Source of the DNA: an uncultured Candidatus Thioglobus sp.
Lineage (GTDB): Bacteria; Pseudomonadota; Gammaproteobacteria; PS1; Pseudothioglobaceae
DNA: 64,000 bases
Assembly: GCA_905618925.1 (NCBI GenBank)
Contig: CAJQTG010000003.1
Location: 1 to 64,000 of the forward strand
Direction of reading: 5' to 3'
Position 1 is the stretch's first letter, and each line of letters starts with the position of its first letter. Positions 26,601 through 35,394 of the stretch are shown piece by piece. The position numbers were made by a program, and so were the translations under genes. Below the pieces are notes generated by a model. That model worked only from the letters and a program-made list of their open reading frames with translations, ran no database searches and was not told the origin of the DNA.

Positions 26601-26615
26601 TGAACTTATTGAAAG

Positions 26616-27347
26616 TTAAGCTTGCTTCTTACTGACAGATTCGCTTGCTTTCACTGCAACATTCCAAATAATTAAACCAAATAAGATTTTGTTAACAAAA
26701 TCTGCAAGGTTATAAACAATGTTTAAGGTTCCTGCGTCTACACTTCCCATCATATATCCGAAGACATATCCGAGAGGATAAATAGCCCAGCCTACTAAAA
26801 CAATAATTCTAAGAGCATTGAATGCAGACTTTACGCTTGCATTTGCCTCAGCTGCTTTACTAGCCTCACCACCGAATATTTCCCAGATGATGACTGCCCA
26901 ACCTATCATGCCTATGACGAATCCCATAGAAGCGGATATTAAGTGCGCCTCACCTGCGAATCCACCAATTAGCATTACCATAGTTCCTGCTAATAGTCTC
27001 CAAAAAGAATTAGTTGACACTTTAGCGCCTACTGCTTTCAAGATGATGAAAAATTCAATCATTAATAATGGCACTGTAATTAACCAGTCGATATATCTAT
27101 AGACAATTGGAGAATCAGGAGTTCCTGCGATTACAGAAGCTACCCAGTAATCTCTCATATAGTAGTAGTGAATAGCGGCAACCAAAGTTACCAATCCTGC
27201 AACTGTCATTGACAGTCTCCACTCTTTATTTACTGCCATACCTTCATAAAAGAAAAATACTGTAGCAGCAACCATCGCTACAGACACTATCCAGAATGAA
27301 ACGCCAACAAAATCACCAGCTTGTAAAAATAAACTCATGTCGCTCAT
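26616..27347 (-). CDS. Proteorhodopsin, green-absorbing type proton pump
   Basis: The 243 aa protein has seven membrane helices and every key residue of a proton-pumping proteorhodopsin: His60 (the His-Asp pair), proton acceptor Asp87 and proton donor Glu98 in RYIDWLITVPLLMIEF, and the retinal Schiff-base Lys220 in DFVNKILFG. The spectral tuning position (equivalent to 105 in the first described protein) is Leu95, which predicts green absorption. Unlike that protein it starts directly with MSDMSLFLQAGDF and has no clear cleavable signal peptide. An AGGGAG site supports the start. No retinal or carotenoid genes are in this window. It is monocistronic. Confidence 0.95.
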   Translation of the reverse strand: MSDMSLFLQAGDFVGVSFWIVSVAMVAATVFFFYEGMAVNKEWRLSMTVAGLVTLVAAIHYYYMRDYWVASVIAGTPDSPIVYRYIDWLITVPLLMIEFFIILKAVGAKVSTNSFWRLLAGTMVMLIGGFAGEAHLISASMGFVIGMIGWAVIIWEIFGGEASKAAEANASVKSAFNALRIIVLVGWAIYPLGYVFGYMMGSVDAGTLNIVYNLADFVNKILFGLIIWNVAVKASESVSKKQA

Positions 27348-27423
27348 AAGAACTCCCTAAATAAATTAAATTAACGATAACTAACCATTAGCCATCAGTG
27401 AAAAAATATACCTTGAAAGATTA

Positions 27424-27487
27424 TTAATTACCCCGGAATTAACAATGGTTTTTTTTGACACTTTGTAATGGTTTAGTTTGACACTTT
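27424..27487 (-). promoter_or_regulatory. Proteorhodopsin upstream region: tandem 21-bp repeat plus palindrome
   Basis: Two direct 21-base units lie at 27444-27464 and 27467-27487, identical at 19 of 21 positions; on the gene's strand each reads AAAGTGTCAAA..AAACCATT. They are spaced 23 bases apart. Next to them, nearer the gene, is an imperfect palindrome at 27424-27442 (TTAATTACCCCGGAATTAA). A -35/-10-like pair (TTGTTA, 16 bases, TAATCT) starts at the end of the near repeat. The arrangement resembles two activator sites directly upstream of a promoter, about 100 bases before the rhodopsin ATG. No binding protein is known to me. Confidence 0.5.
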
Positions 27488-27519
27488 AATTAAGTTATTT
27501 AAGATAAGGATTAATGAGA

Positions 27520-27544
27520 AAGGGCCCTGCTAGGGCCCTTTTTT
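27520..27544. terminator. Intrinsic terminator-like hairpin after the 5'-nucleotidase gene
   Basis: AAGGGCCC at 27520-27527 and GGGCCCTT at 27533-27540 make an 8 bp stem with a 5 base loop; six Ts run at 27539-27544. The T-run favours the plus strand, whereas the gene that needs it (5'-nucleotidase) is on the minus strand, where TTTCTC follows. It should still halt polymerase and isolate the rhodopsin promoter from upstream read-through. Confidence 0.75.
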
Positions 27545-27546
27545 GA

Positions 27547-29187
27547 TTACTTAACTTGTGTAATCCGATTATCAGTGAAACCCGAGTAACCTGGATTTGC
27601 CTTAATATAATCGACAACAACATCTGCTAAATCTGGACCAAAGTCATAGATATCTGTTGCAGACCTGAACATTTTATAACCATCTCCACCAGCACGAATA
27701 AAGTTATTAGAGACCATGCCATACGTTCCGTATAGATTTAATGCACTAAAAGTGCCATTACTCTCTTCAATTTCAATTGAAGTCACCCTTTCATTTGCAG
27801 GTTTTGACGCATCAAACGAGAACCGCATTCCAGAAACCTGAGGGAATCGGCCCGAACCATCCTCAACCTGGCTCACACCATTTTCAATTGCTGCTAACAG
27901 TTGCTTGCCAGTAACTTTAAAAGTTGACATTGTGTTTTGGAAAGGAAGAATAGTCATAATCTCGCCAAGTGTAACCTGCCCAGCATCAAGAGAGGCTCTA
28001 ATGCCACCTGAATTTGCAAGCGCTATCGAATAACCCTTTTCCATTCCAGCTGCTTTCATTGCATCTGTAATCATATTACCCATATCGCATTCTTGAATAC
28101 GACAAACAGCTCTATCGCCATTTAAAGAAGTAGAAACGTTTCCAACAAGAGTTTCTTTAAGATCTGTTATTGGCTTTTCTAATTCATCAAGGCGCGCTAC
28201 AATTTGACTATTTTCATTAACTGAACCATCAATTGTAATCGGCTCACCTGATGCAGACATAATCTCACCATCATCATTAAAGACAACTGAAAGCTCACCT
28301 AAGTACTTACCATAGGCGTATGCCTGAACAATTTGAGTGCCATTAACAACAGTTGGGTAAGGCCCCTTTGCCCTATCACTTACATTTGATAAATAAGCAT
28401 TATCATGCCCACCAACAATCACATCAACACCTGTTGTGTTGGCTGCAATTTCTTTGTCAATTTCATATGAAGAATGTGACATAAGTATGATTATGCCAAC
28501 TCCAGCTGCCGTCAAAGAGTCGACCTCAGCTTGGACCGCAGTAATAGCATCAGTGAATATAATATTATCACCAGGACTAGATATATCAACAACGTCCTCC
28601 GTAACAAGGCCTATAAGTCCAATTTTATGACCACTTCTCTCTATAACAGTTGATTTTTGAAGCCTACCTTTAAGTTCTGGCTCCATATCAACATCTGCAT
28701 TTGCCATAAGCACTGGAAAGTTAACTGCATCCATAAATGCTCTTAATGTTTCAGGGCCATCATCAAACTCATGGTTTCCAACAGTCATTCCATCGTAGCC
28801 AAGTTTATTCATCATTTCAGCGGCTACTTTTCCTTTATATAGATTGTAGAAAAGGGTTCCCTGAAATTGATCACCACCGTCTAAAAGAATTGTGTTTTCA
28901 TGACGTGCACGAGCATCTTCAATTGCTGTAATCAATCGCGCCGATCCACCAAAACACTTGCCCTCTGCATTGTTCTCTGCAGAGCAATTATTATCGTATT
29001 TACTGATTGGTCTAAAACGAGCATGAAAGTCATTTGTATGAAGTATTGTTAGGTTTAAAACCTTATGACTAGCTGCTATTGAAGATTGACTAAAGAAGCC
29101 CAATGCAACAACAAAGCTTAAAAGTATTCCTGGAATTATTTTTTGCAACCCAGTTGATTGCGTTTTGTGTATTTGTCTCAAAATCAC
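27547..29187 (-). CDS. Secreted 5'-nucleotidase / metallophosphatase (UshA-like)
   Basis: The 546 aa protein has a long N-terminal export signal (hydrophobic about 19-38, ending SSIAASHK). The N-terminal metallophosphatase domain shows LTILHTNDFHARF, LLDGGDQFQGT, VGNHEFDDG, SHSSYEID and VGGHDN, which hold the two metals. The C-terminal 5'-nucleotidase domain (about 340-525) has the usual GNMITDAMK and SGGIRASL elements. It would hydrolyse nucleotides in the periplasm, releasing phosphate and nucleosides. Length fits UshA (550 aa). It is a single gene with its own terminator, and may serve nucleoside salvage alongside psuGK. Confidence 0.9.
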   Translation of the reverse strand: MILRQIHKTQSTGLQKIIPGILLSFVVALGFFSQSSIAASHKVLNLTILHTNDFHARFRPISKYDNNCSAENNAEGKCFGGSARLITAIEDARARHENTILLDGGDQFQGTLFYNLYKGKVAAEMMNKLGYDGMTVGNHEFDDGPETLRAFMDAVNFPVLMANADVDMEPELKGRLQKSTVIERSGHKIGLIGLVTEDVVDISSPGDNIIFTDAITAVQAEVDSLTAAGVGIIILMSHSSYEIDKEIAANTTGVDVIVGGHDNAYLSNVSDRAKGPYPTVVNGTQIVQAYAYGKYLGELSVVFNDDGEIMSASGEPITIDGSVNENSQIVARLDELEKPITDLKETLVGNVSTSLNGDRAVCRIQECDMGNMITDAMKAAGMEKGYSIALANSGGIRASLDAGQVTLGEIMTILPFQNTMSTFKVTGKQLLAAIENGVSQVEDGSGRFPQVSGMRFSFDASKPANERVTSIEIEESNGTFSALNLYGTYGMVSNNFIRAGGDGYKMFRSATDIYDFGPDLADVVVDYIKANPGYSGFTDNRITQVK

Positions 29188-29370
29188 TCCCCTATATAAT
29201 TAAAAAAATTGAAAAAACTAAGAATTAGTTTGGTTATATTGTAGACCTATTTTTAGACAACTCAAAAATTATTATTGTTAAAAAAAACTTAAAGCTTACT
29301 GACTTTAAAATTAAGGCCTAGGTGTAGATCAAAATGAAATATAATTCTTTTTATTTGAAGATAAACTACG

Positions 29371-29604
29371 ATGCGATTTGCAGTCTATGAACAACAGCTA
29401 AAATGGTTCGCCCTATTCCTTGGAATTCTAAGCACTATAGCAATCATCAACGACCTATATCCATACACAATGTTCATTGGCCTTCCTTTCTGCTTAATTT
29501 GGGTCTACTGCGCTTGGCTGCACACTGAGAAACAATTGAAATGGATTAATATAATTTTTACAGGGCTTTATTCATACGGCATTGTGAGCCATTACTTTTG
29601 GTAA
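29371..29604 (+). CDS. Small integral membrane protein, 77 aa
   Basis: This 77 aa protein is aromatic-rich and has two or three hydrophobic segments (about 10-27, 32-50 and 57-74). The start ATG at 29371 follows an AT-rich leader with no strong ribosome site. I do not recognise a family with certainty. It is divergent from the 5'-nucleotidase gene and lies before a degraded small gene on the other strand. Confidence 0.6.
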   Translation: MRFAVYEQQLKWFALFLGILSTIAIINDLYPYTMFIGLPFCLIWVYCAWLHTEKQLKWINIIFTGLYSYGIVSHYFW

Positions 29605-29609
29605 TAACC

Positions 29610-29782
29610 TTATATAGCGTTATCTTCTTTCATTAAAATTGGACTTCCATCTGGTGTACTTAAGGGAATAATTTTCCCTTTTATCGTACACATAGTGTTG
29701 AACCACTTTGTTTGTTGTTACCCAGATTAACTTCCAGATCTACCAAAACTAACTCAGCATCTAAAACCTCTAAGACCTTCAT
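29610..29782 (-). pseudogene. Probable frameshifted small gene remnant
   Basis: A minus-strand ORF starts at an ATG at 29782, with AAGGAG 8-9 bases upstream, and reads MKVLEVLDAELVLVDLEVNL before meeting a stop at 29681. Another frame is open through the same area and continues to 29610 as KWFNTMCTIKGKIIPLSTP then DGSPILMKEDNAI, which looks protein-like. Joining them needs one indel near the GGTAACAACAAA stretch (about 29713-29724) and would give about 57 aa. The strong ribosome site on a broken frame suggests recent loss or a sequencing error. The family is unknown. The rest of the 29605-29985 gap holds no other gene that I can see. Confidence 0.4.
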
Positions 29783-29985
29783 TTTTTTTCTCCTTTTTAG
29801 CAAGTATGTTGTTTAAATTTAGCGACATTAATTATTCATTTCTTTGGGTAGTGAGCAATTTACTAAATTTAGCTTATGGTTAATACTTAAGCATCAAACA
29901 AATTTTTGACTTTTAATAGAATCAAATTGAAATATAATCCTTTCATTGAAGCTTAATTAAAAGTCAACAATTAAGAGCACTTAAA

Positions 29986-31134
29986 ATGATGAACAGTGAA
30001 GGAATAGATCAAAAATTACAAGGGCGTATAAAGCTTTGTAAGTCATCACCTCAAAAAAGACGAAGTCTGCCTTTTGAGTGCTATTGGGAGGACTCAGTCT
30101 TTATCCAAGAGCAAAAGCTTATTTTTGCCAACCAGTGGCTTGGACTGGGAAGAGCAGATAGATTAGAGCTTGCTGGTGAATATGAAGTTTTTGAGATGTG
30201 TGGGCAATCCTTACTTTTGATTCGTGATCAAGACAAAATTTTGCGATTATATGCAAATACTTGTCGACATAGAGGATCAAAACTATTCGGTGGTACCGGT
30301 CATTGTCAAGCTATTAGCTGTCCTTTTCACGGCTGGACATACTCACTAGATGGCAATTTAAAACATGCTAAAACAATGTCAGAAAACCCTAATTTTGACT
30401 TTTCTGAGCACTCCTTAATTGAATATAACTTAAAAGAAATACAGGGGTTTCTGTTTACTTTCCTGGGAAATAAACCAACAGATCTAGATGCTCAACTGGG
30501 TGATTTTTCACAATTGCATCAGCCTTGGTCATTGAATGAATTAATTACAACTAGGCGTGAGGTGTTTGAGGTGCAGTGTAATTGGAAGGCATTTTTAGAT
30601 GTTTTTAATGAATACTATCATTTGAATAATGTTCATCCAACCAGTATTGATAACCTTTACTGTAAGCCTGAAGAAGCAGATAAAACAACAGGAGATTATG
30701 CTAGTCAGTTTGGACTTACTACAGGCACGGGAGCATTACTAGAAGCGCAGCAACTTAGCGCTTTGCCAAAAATGGAAAACTTAGACACGCCTTGGAGTCT
30801 TGGAGCTCGATATAGTTGGGTTTTTCCAAATATGACTTTTGCAGCAAGCCAAGAAGCAGTTTGGGTTTACGAGGCTAATCCTATTACCTCAGAGCGATGT
30901 CAGGTTAGACAAAGCATCTGCTTTCCAAAAAATACATTAGGACTTCCTGATTTTGAAGAAAAATCCCAAGCTTACTATCAGCGCCTTGATGATGCTCTAG
31001 ATGAAGATATTGCCGCACTCGAAAATCAACAGAAGGGTCTTTATAATTCACCCTCTCTCCAGGGACAATTCTCAACATTAATGGAAGCAAATGTCGCAAC
31101 ATTTGCTCACTGGTATGCCAATAAAATTATTTAA
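29986..31134 (+). CDS. Rieske non-heme iron oxygenase, alpha subunit
   Basis: The 382 aa protein has an N-terminal Rieske domain with Cys93-x-His95 in NTCRHRGSK and Cys112-x2-His115 in SCPFHGWTY, binding a 2Fe-2S cluster. The catalytic domain has FNEYYHLNNVHP with iron ligands His212 and His217; the third acidic ligand is probably in the DEDIAALENQQ stretch. Size and layout fit ring-hydroxylating dioxygenases and also choline/betaine/carnitine-type monooxygenases. No reductase or beta subunit is adjacent, so electrons come from elsewhere. A methyltransferase gene follows after 39 bases on the same strand. Confidence 0.88.
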   Translation: MMNSEGIDQKLQGRIKLCKSSPQKRRSLPFECYWEDSVFIQEQKLIFANQWLGLGRADRLELAGEYEVFEMCGQSLLLIRDQDKILRLYANTCRHRGSKLFGGTGHCQAISCPFHGWTYSLDGNLKHAKTMSENPNFDFSEHSLIEYNLKEIQGFLFTFLGNKPTDLDAQLGDFSQLHQPWSLNELITTRREVFEVQCNWKAFLDVFNEYYHLNNVHPTSIDNLYCKPEEADKTTGDYASQFGLTTGTGALLEAQQLSALPKMENLDTPWSLGARYSWVFPNMTFAASQEAVWVYEANPITSERCQVRQSICFPKNTLGLPDFEEKSQAYYQRLDDALDEDIAALENQQKGLYNSPSLQGQFSTLMEANVATFAHWYANKII

Positions 31135-31173
31135 AATTAATTAATGCTGATTTATTAGAAATACGAGAAGCTT

Positions 31174-31803
31174 ATGTCAGAGAAAAGAAGTTTAAAAAAT
31201 GTGTATTCAATAAAAACACCTGAAGATTCTATAAATCTATATAGATCCTGGGCTTCTTCATATGATGCCGATTTTGCTAGACAAAACGACTATCAATCAC
31301 CTTTAGAAATTGCTAAGTATTTTGATAAATATTCTAATAATGAAGACACACCAATCTTAGATGTTGGAGCAGGTACAGGCCTCATTGGAGAGTGCTTAAA
31401 TTTAAATTCAAGGAAAATAGACGCTATTGATATTTCTCCTGAAATGTTAAACATTGCCAAATTAAAAAATTGCTATTCAAAGATAATTGAGGCAGACCTT
31501 ACTAAAAGATTACTGATAGGTGATAATCATTATGGTGCAGTTGTAAGTGCGGGCACTTTTACCCATGGCCATGTCGGGCCAGATGCATTAGATGAGCTTT
31601 TACGAATTACCAGGCCTGGCGGCCTATTTGTTCTCACAATTCATTATAAGTTATTCAAAAAAGCTGGATTTGATACAAAAATTCTAGAACTTGAAGGAAG
31701 CATAACCAAGCCCAGTTTTCATGAAGTAAGAGTCTATGGGAATAACCCAGACAAAGATCATGGTAACGACAAAGTAATTATCACAGTTTTTAGAAAAAAA
31801 TAA
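31174..31803 (+). CDS. Class I SAM-dependent methyltransferase
   Basis: The 209 aa protein has a SAM-binding Rossmann fold: motif I ILDVGAGTGLIGE (about 60-72), acidic IDAIDIS at motif II, and the EADLTKR stretch of motif III, followed by LLRITRPGGLFVLTIH. The N-terminus (SINLYRSWASSYDADFA) resembles small-molecule methyltransferases of the UbiE/Mg-protoporphyrin type. It lies 39 bases after the Rieske gene and may share its transcript. The acceptor is unknown. It converges on the YeiH-family gene. Confidence 0.8.
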   Translation: MSEKRSLKNVYSIKTPEDSINLYRSWASSYDADFARQNDYQSPLEIAKYFDKYSNNEDTPILDVGAGTGLIGECLNLNSRKIDAIDISPEMLNIAKLKNCYSKIIEADLTKRLLIGDNHYGAVVSAGTFTHGHVGPDALDELLRITRPGGLFVLTIHYKLFKKAGFDTKILELEGSITKPSFHEVRVYGNNPDKDHGNDKVIITVFRKK

Positions 31804-31873
31804 AGTTGAGCTTTTAAAACTTGAGACAAGTGTTTTGTCCACAACTTTTTGCCTTAAATCTTTTTAACACCTC

Positions 31874-32881
31874 TTATATATAGTCAGTAGAAACAGCGAG
31901 TATTGCAATAGCTAATAAGGCAATAGTTTGTAAGACCATAAGTAGGATTGATTTACCGCCTAACTCCATCATTGATTTAAGAGAGGTGGAAACGCCTAAG
32001 CCTGCTATGGCGAACACTAAAAACCATTGTGAGACACTTGAAAGAAATCCTGAGAACACCATTGGGATAAAACCACTACTATTTATAAGTAAACACAAGG
32101 CAAAACCAAGGGCAAACCAAGGAAAGGCTTTAGAGCTGATTGTTCTGGATTCATCATCACCTTTCATTAGCAATGCAATCAAGATAACAACGATTGGAAG
32201 CATTGAGATTCTGAGTAACTTAATAAAAGTAGCTACATCGCCTGTCTCATTAGATACTGCATAACCAGCTCCAACAACTTGAGCAACATCATGAATGGTT
32301 GATCCAATAAGAATACCAATTTCAACGTCACTAAACTCTGCCACTTTGAATAAAATAGGATACGTAATCATTGCAAAGGTCGATAAGGCGGTGACACAAA
32401 CAACAATAAATAAAGTATCACGATGTCTATCTTTCCAGTTGGGTAGTACTGAGGCCACAGCTAGCGCAGCAGCAGCGCCACAAATAGCTACAGCGCAAGC
32501 GGTTAGAAGACCAAAGAGGTATTTTCTTCCCATCAATTTTGCTAATATCCAGCTAATAGCAATTGATGATATAACTAGAATTGGAACTAACAATAGTACA
32601 TTTGTTCCAAGCCCTAAAATTTGATCAAACGTAACTCTAAAACCCAATAACGCAACACCAAAACGTAAGATCTTCTTACTTGAAAACTCAATACCTGGTG
32701 CACAGCGCTCATCGTTTGCGAGAAAATTAAAGGCAATACCTATAAGAAGTGCAAATAGCATCACTGGTGCTTTATAGTGGATACTTAGAAATCCAGCTGC
32801 CGCAGCAATTGTGCCAACCACTACTAAGCCAGGGAAGAGTATTTGTAGTCGATTTTGAAAGTTGAGGAATAATGAATTCAT
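31874..32881 (-). CDS. YeiH-family putative sulfate exporter
   Basis: This 335 aa protein has about ten membrane helices and the family marks near the start (LFPGLVVVGTIAAAAGFLS, LFALLIGIAFNFL and KKILRFGVALLGFRVT) and in the middle (IGSTIHDVAQVVGAGYAV). The family (PSE, DUF... YeiH) is annotated as sulfate exporters; in some bacteria relatives are linked to taurine or cysteate breakdown, but direct evidence is thin. With a possible sulfonate pathway about 20 kb away, export of sulfite or sulfate is a reasonable idea, though not shown. It has no regulator next to it. Confidence 0.8.
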   Translation of the reverse strand: MNSLFLNFQNRLQILFPGLVVVGTIAAAAGFLSIHYKAPVMLFALLIGIAFNFLANDERCAPGIEFSSKKILRFGVALLGFRVTFDQILGLGTNVLLLVPILVISSIAISWILAKLMGRKYLFGLLTACAVAICGAAAALAVASVLPNWKDRHRDTLFIVVCVTALSTFAMITYPILFKVAEFSDVEIGILIGSTIHDVAQVVGAGYAVSNETGDVATFIKLLRISMLPIVVILIALLMKGDDESRTISSKAFPWFALGFALCLLINSSGFIPMVFSGFLSSVSQWFLVFAIAGLGVSTSLKSMMELGGKSILLMVLQTIALLAIAILAVSTDYI

Positions 32882-33059
32882 TTAGAACGACTTTTAAGGT
32901 AATTGATACGGCGAGTCATTTTAAATCAATATGTGCCTATTATGCTAAATCATATAAAAACTAAATATGATAAATGACATGAACTTACTTTTGACTCATA
33001 ATGTTGTTCTTTGGCTCAGATTACTATGATGGATAATTTTAATTTCTTGTCATAAAAAA

Positions 33060-34244
33060 TCATGGGACTGACAATGACATTATTAAACGATCTAAAAAAC
33101 TACCACCTTTTTGTAATTGCACAAGGCTGATAAATTCATTTGCTTTATGAGCTTGGTCTATATTACCGGGACCACAAACAAGCGTAGGGATTCCAAGACG
33201 TTTTTGAAATAACCCACCTTCAGTACCAAATATAACTTTACTATGAGTATCATTATTAAGAAGCTCTTTAATATAAGCTACAAACTCAATACCTGGGGCA
33301 GTTAAAAGCCCGGGATATTTGGCCAGCGTTTCAAAACTAAAGCCAGTTTCAGGGTCAATTAAGTGCATCTCAGATTCAAGATCTTCTTTGGCATAAGTCT
33401 CAATTTTATCTAGTAAATGCTGCGGATCTTCTTCATAAAGATGTCGAATTTCAAAATCAAATTGACAAAAATTGGGCACTATATTTAGCGCAGTTCCACC
33501 CTTAACGACACCCGTATGAAGCGTTGAATATGGCACCTCATAATCCATATCAAAAGGCCCATTTTGTGCTTTTTCGCGCGCTAATTTTCGAATATAAACG
33601 ATGAGTTCTGAAGCAAAATCTACCGCATTAACGCCAAAAGGCGCTTGTCCAGAGTGGCAGGCGTGGCCCTTTACTTTTACTCGACTAGCGTGTTTACCTT
33701 TGTGGCCAATAACGACCTCCATACTTGTTGGCTCACCAATAATGCAGCAACTTGGTTTGATAGGTTGATGTTCAAGTAAGTCCAACATTCTTTGGACGCC
33801 TACACACCCTATTTCCTCATCATATGAAAATGCTAAATGAATTGGTTGCGTTAGCTCTATAGATACCATTTCTGGAATTCGACTAAGTACTAAAGCAATA
33901 AAACCTTTCATATCTGCACTGCCGCGTCCATAAAGATTGCCATCAGATTCTTTCAAAGAAAATGGATCACTATTCCATTCTTGTCCTTCAACAGGAACAA
34001 CATCAGTGTGGCCTGACAGCATAACTCCACCAACATCTTTTCTTCCAATTGTAGCGTAGAGGTTGGCTTTTTTACCACTCTCGTCATATATCAATGTTGA
34101 TTCAATGTTGTAACTTGCAAGATATGATTTAATAAAATTAATTAAATTAAGATTGGAGTTGTAGCTGGTCGTATCAAATCCAACTAATTTTTTTAACAAT
34201 TCAATCGCTTTAGTGTTTTTTCCCAATACTTCAATTGGAGGCAT
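33060..34244 (-). CDS. ArgE/DapE-type M20 metallopeptidase (acetylornithine deacetylase-like)
   Basis: I prefer the start at 34244 (MPPIEVLGKNTKA), one base after the stop of the DUF1028 gene and with GGAG at a usable distance, over the track's start at 34280, which would overlap the upstream gene by 35 bases. The product is 394 aa. It has the M20 metal-site elements LSGHTDVVPV, GRGSADMKGF, SYDEEIGCVG and GEPTSMEVVIGHKG. Family members remove acyl groups from amino acids, N-acetylornithine being the classic substrate. In this operon (monooxygenase, Rid protein, DUF1028) another N-acyl amino acid is just as likely. Confidence 0.85.
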   Translation of the reverse strand: MPPIEVLGKNTKAIELLKKLVGFDTTSYNSNLNLINFIKSYLASYNIESTLIYDESGKKANLYATIGRKDVGGVMLSGHTDVVPVEGQEWNSDPFSLKESDGNLYGRGSADMKGFIALVLSRIPEMVSIELTQPIHLAFSYDEEIGCVGVQRMLDLLEHQPIKPSCCIIGEPTSMEVVIGHKGKHASRVKVKGHACHSGQAPFGVNAVDFASELIVYIRKLAREKAQNGPFDMDYEVPYSTLHTGVVKGGTALNIVPNFCQFDFEIRHLYEEDPQHLLDKIETYAKEDLESEMHLIDPETGFSFETLAKYPGLLTAPGIEFVAYIKELLNNDTHSKVIFGTEGGLFQKRLGIPTLVCGPGNIDQAHKANEFISLVQLQKGGSFLDRLIMSLSVP

Positions 34245-34245
34245 T

Positions 34246-34923
34246 CTAGAGATCTCCAGAAACACCATAACTTGGTGCACCCGTGGGATCTTCAGCGCGT
34301 GTATTATAATCTATCATTTGTTCTTCGTAGTTTTGCCAAAGCTTCATAAGCTTATCAATAGGATTGTCCTCAGACCAATCTACTCTTAAATCAACTAGTG
34401 GCCAAGGATGTTTGTGAGCAACCTTGATTCCGGCAGAGTGGACAGGACCCTCTTCACCACCAGCATCTAAGCCAGCCTTTAGAGCTAACAATAATCGCTC
34501 AGCAAGGTGTAGGTTAGAGTTTTTAGCAAAATTATCAACTATAGCCTTTGGAATCTCAGTACTAATTAGCAAATTACCAGCCGCAATACAATGATTGCCC
34601 TTTGCTACTGCATGCGTACCAAGAGTTTTTGAGCCAGAAAAGCTTGAACTCTGACCTTTGTGATCAATAACCATTAATTGCCGATAATCGATGAATTTAC
34701 GATCATTAGTTATAATTTTAATTGCTTGCTCGGAACTTGATCCTTTTTCAATTAAATCCAGAAGGATATTGCCCAGACTTGGGTCTGTAATATTTTGCGT
34801 GCTTGAAGCGCCAACACCTGCCTTAACCCAAGGGCAACGACTTGCTACACAGATACTTGATGAAGTAATAGCAACACCAACCATGCCTGTTTTTTCACAA
34901 AACCCTGCAACTGAAAAAGTCAT
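34246..34923 (-). CDS. DUF1028-family protein
   Basis: The 225 aa protein matches DUF1028 (MTFSVAGFCEKTGMVGVAI at the start, ASRCPWVKAGVGAVST-like residues 27-42, AAGNLLIS and GGEEGPVHSAGIKV). The family resembles N-terminal nucleophile hydrolases and is often encoded beside Rid, M20 and amidase genes of amino-acid or amide breakdown; activity is unproven. It is the third gene of a four-gene operon, 28 bases after the Rid gene, and its end carries the ribosome site for the next gene. Confidence 0.85.
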   Translation of the reverse strand: MTFSVAGFCEKTGMVGVAITSSSICVASRCPWVKAGVGASSTQNITDPSLGNILLDLIEKGSSSEQAIKIITNDRKFIDYRQLMVIDHKGQSSSFSGSKTLGTHAVAKGNHCIAAGNLLISTEIPKAIVDNFAKNSNLHLAERLLLALKAGLDAGGEEGPVHSAGIKVAHKHPWPLVDLRVDWSEDNPIDKLMKLWQNYEEQMIDYNTRAEDPTGAPSYGVSGDL

Positions 34924-34951
34924 ACCACGCTCTCCTTAAAATTCTATATAT

Positions 34952-35365
34952 TTAATCATCCTCTGGAATCATCGCTTCAACGTCGATTTCCATCATCATC
35001 TCTGGCACTGCTAAGCCTTTAACAATTAATCCCGTTGAACAAACATGAATGCCTTTAAGCCAACGACCAACTACCGAGTATACATCTTCACGATACTCTC
35101 GCTCTGTGATATATATGGTTACTTTGCATACATGCTCTAACTTAGACCCTGACTCTTCAAGGAGTGTTTTAACACAACTCATTGCATTTTCAGTTTGCGC
35201 AGCAGCATCACCAATACCGGTAATATTACCCTCTAAGTCAAAACAAGTTTGTCCTCTTAAAAATACGCGATTTCCAGCTCTTACTGCCATACAAAGGTCA
35301 TTATCCATGCCTTTGCCTGGATACATTTGCTCGGTATTAAATTTTCTTATTCTTTGATGTGTCAT
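34952..35365 (-). CDS. Rid-family (RidA/YjgF-like) protein lacking the catalytic arginine
   Basis: This 137 aa protein has the Rid fold (VFLRGQTCFDLEGNITGIGDAAAQTENAM; HVCKVTIYITEREYREDVY). In RidA an arginine at position 105 in the PARSCV segment is needed for imine/enamine hydrolysis. The matching segment reads CSTGLIVKGLAV, with no arginine. It probably belongs to one of the Rid subgroups (Rid1-7) without that residue, whose activity is unknown. It follows the flavin monooxygenase gene by 29 bases and precedes DUF1028 by 28 bases. Confidence 0.85.
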   Translation of the reverse strand: MTHQRIRKFNTEQMYPGKGMDNDLCMAVRAGNRVFLRGQTCFDLEGNITGIGDAAAQTENAMSCVKTLLEESGSKLEHVCKVTIYITEREYREDVYSVVGRWLKGIHVCSTGLIVKGLAVPEMMMEIDVEAMIPEDD

Positions 35366-35394
35366 TGTATCTCCATAATAAATCCATAAATATT

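Noticed and set aside
27455-27483. Two TTGACA hexamers on the plus strand upstream of proteorhodopsin as -35 boxes
   Set aside because: They point away from the rhodopsin gene, towards the 3' end of the 5'-nucleotidase gene, and no -10 or downstream plus-strand gene fits; they are better explained as part of the 21-base direct repeats.
31804-31873. Hairpin-like GACAA/TTGTC between the methyltransferase and YeiH genes
   Set aside because: A 5 bp stem without a clean T-run is too weak to call a terminator.
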